The notes beneath the pieces are model-generated. The model was not told the origin of the DNA, searched no databases, and was given only the letters and a program-made list of their open reading frames with translations. Below, piece after piece: positions 43,602-44,704 of a stretch of DNA of 44,704 nucleotides (the first letter of the stretch is position 1; each line of letters begins with the position of its first letter). A program made the translations under genes and the position numbers. Origin of the DNA: CAZART01 sp964487555 (GTDB lineage: Bacteria; Bacteroidota; Rhodothermia; Rhodothermales; VXPQ01); NCBI GenBank assembly GCA_964487555.1, contig CAZART010000032.1:1-44704 (forward strand), in the 5' to 3' direction.

Positions 43602-44645
43602 CTACAGCGTGATAGCGGCTGTGATGACGTTTACGCCGTCGAAGACGTCCGTCGTACGATAGGCGTAGTCAACTGCGACGGCCGTGCCTGATACGTTCAG
43701 GTTCAAGCCCGCGCCGAAGTTGCCGCCGCTGTAGAACGACAGATCCATGTCGTCCTCGAGCGCGTATCCGCCGCGAATGTAGAGCAGATTCTGGAAGCCG
43801 AGCTCGAGACCGGCCGAGTACTGGTCGCTCGCGAACGAGTTGGACCGGAAGTTACCCATGAGTGTCACCTCGGCTGCGCCGCCGATCGGCCGCGTGAAGG
43901 CGATGCCGAAGTTCAGCAGCGAGGGAAGCTCGAAATTTGCACCGTCGAGCGTGACCGTCGCGTCGAGGCCCGAGTCACTGCCGGCCTGCGTGAGGATTCT
44001 CGAATTTCGCTTCAGTCCCGTGCCCGAGAAAGCGCGCTGCGGGCCGAAGTTCTTGAGACTAACGCCGAAACGCAGACCTGATTCGCCGGCGACATAGGTC
44101 ATACCGGCGTCAAAGGCCATGCCGTTCGAGCTCACGTCGTCAATTCGCTCGCTCACGATTTTGAACGTCACGCCTGCCGAGATGCGGTCCGTAAATTCTC
44201 GGGCGTACGTTGCGCCGAGTATGTAGTTCGATGCAGTCCAGGTGACGTCCGTGATATCCGGAGAGGTCTCGGTCTGGAGCGGTATGTCTCCGAAACCCCA
44301 ACTGGTGAGCGTGAGTGCGAGTTGGTTGGCTCCGATGCGCTGGGCCACGCCGAAGTAGTTCACGTCGATTTCGGCCACGTACGCCATGTGGCTAAACATC
44401 GCATTCGTGCCGGCATTCACTGTCAGCGCGGCCGGATTGCCCCACAGCCCCTCGAGGCCGTTCGTACCTGTCAGCCCGCTGGCGAATCCGCCGCCGAGAC
44501 CGATGGTCCGCGCGGTAAGAGGGATCACAAGATGGTCTGAACCCGCCGTGCCGCGACGTTCGTCGTCCCCGGCTTTGGCGTCCAGGAACGTCGTCGCCGT
44601 GAATCCAACGGCCAGGACGCACAGAACGAGTAGTTTGGTCTTCAT
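43602..44645 (-). CDS. PorV/PorQ-family outer-membrane beta-barrel protein
   Basis: 347 residues. The Sec signal (MKTKLLVLCVLAVGFTATTFLDAKAG) is followed by the family start LTARTIGLGGGFASG and LEGLWGNPAALTV. Alternating strands such as FGVAQRIGANQLALTLTSWGF and GVTFKIVSERIDDV run to the C-terminus, which ends in an aliphatic strand. AGGAG lies eight bases before the ATG, so the start is firm. PorV and PorQ are accessory outer-membrane proteins of the type IX secretion system in Bacteroidota; more distant members have other or unknown roles. No type IX cargo C-terminal domain is seen in the window. Confidence 0.88.
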   Translation of the reverse strand: MKTKLLVLCVLAVGFTATTFLDAKAGDDERRGTAGSDHLVIPLTARTIGLGGGFASGLTGTNGLEGLWGNPAALTVNAGTNAMFSHMAYVAEIDVNYFGVAQRIGANQLALTLTSWGFGDIPLQTETSPDITDVTWTASNYILGATYAREFTDRISAGVTFKIVSERIDDVSSNGMAFDAGMTYVAGESGLRFGVSLKNFGPQRAFSGTGLKRNSRILTQAGSDSGLDATVTLDGANFELPSLLNFGIAFTRPIGGAAEVTLMGNFRSNSFASDQYSAGLELGFQNLLYIRGGYALEDDMDLSFYSGGNFGAGLNLNVSGTAVAVDYAYRTTDVFDGVNVITAAITL

Positions 44646-44704
44646 ATCTAATCTCCTAGTTCTCTAGTCTCTTTGGCTTGGTACTCGATAGCCGTGCTGC
44701 GCGA

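Noticed and set aside
43602..44645. Evidence for a full type IX secretion locus
   Set aside because: Only one PorV/PorQ-like gene is present, no other Por genes and no cargo C-terminal domains; the family also has non-secretion members.

Overview
This window looks like a chromosomal segment of a moderately GC-rich member of Rhodothermota or the wider Bacteroidota. The support is a PorV/PorQ-type outer-membrane protein, a YpdA-type bacillithiol disulfide reductase, a single-chain glycyl-tRNA synthetase, many lipoproteins and generally weak Shine-Dalgarno signals. No rRNA is present, so the assignment rests on gene content. It is a draft scaffold: both 100-N gaps are flanked by the same 55 bp on each side, so they are unmerged contig overlaps and probably hide no sequence.

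Layout. 1-8.3 kb is a nucleotide-sugar island: a truncated WbpD-like acyltransferase and a WbpE-like aminotransferase (+), then on the minus strand GDP-fucose synthase, UDP-glucose dehydrogenase, a WbpA-like dehydrogenase and a Uma2 protein, with ManC divergent. It should supply GDP-mannose, GDP-fucose, UDP-glucuronate and UDP-diacetamido-uronate precursors for surface polysaccharide. 8.4-16.8 kb is a TetR-regulated tripartite efflux operon (TetR, TolC-like, lipoprotein adaptor, RND pump) whose pump carries an extra hydrophobic block. 16.8-17.6 kb has no gene and holds two tandem-repeat arrays around a MITE-like inverted-repeat element.

17.6-24.1 kb holds a CNNM/CBS protein, Mpl (murein recycling), a signal-less BtuF-like protein, a lipoprotein M19 dipeptidase and, convergent, glyQS with a folded leader. 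24.6-26.3 kb is an uncharacterised pair (CesT/YbjN-like cytosolic protein and four-helix membrane protein). 26.4-28.7 kb has radC (split by a false gap) and a short rho. 29.1-33.8 kb has an alpha/beta hydrolase, a membrane-anchored Mur ligase, rnhB, aroK and truA.

33.8-38.4 kb has a kelch-like lipoprotein, a 61-residue membrane protein, an arginine-deiminase-family protein, tadA and ypdA. 38.5-44.6 kb has two paralogous seven-haem cytochrome-TPR lipoproteins flanking a SlyD-like prolyl isomerase, and a PorV-like protein. No tRNA, rRNA, CRISPR array, transposase or phage gene was seen. The items most worth a second look are the twin haem-TPR lipoproteins, the enlarged RND pump, the membrane Mur ligase/hydrolase pair, the MITE-like element, the unusual density of short tandem repeats, and the low-complexity insertion in GDP-fucose synthase.
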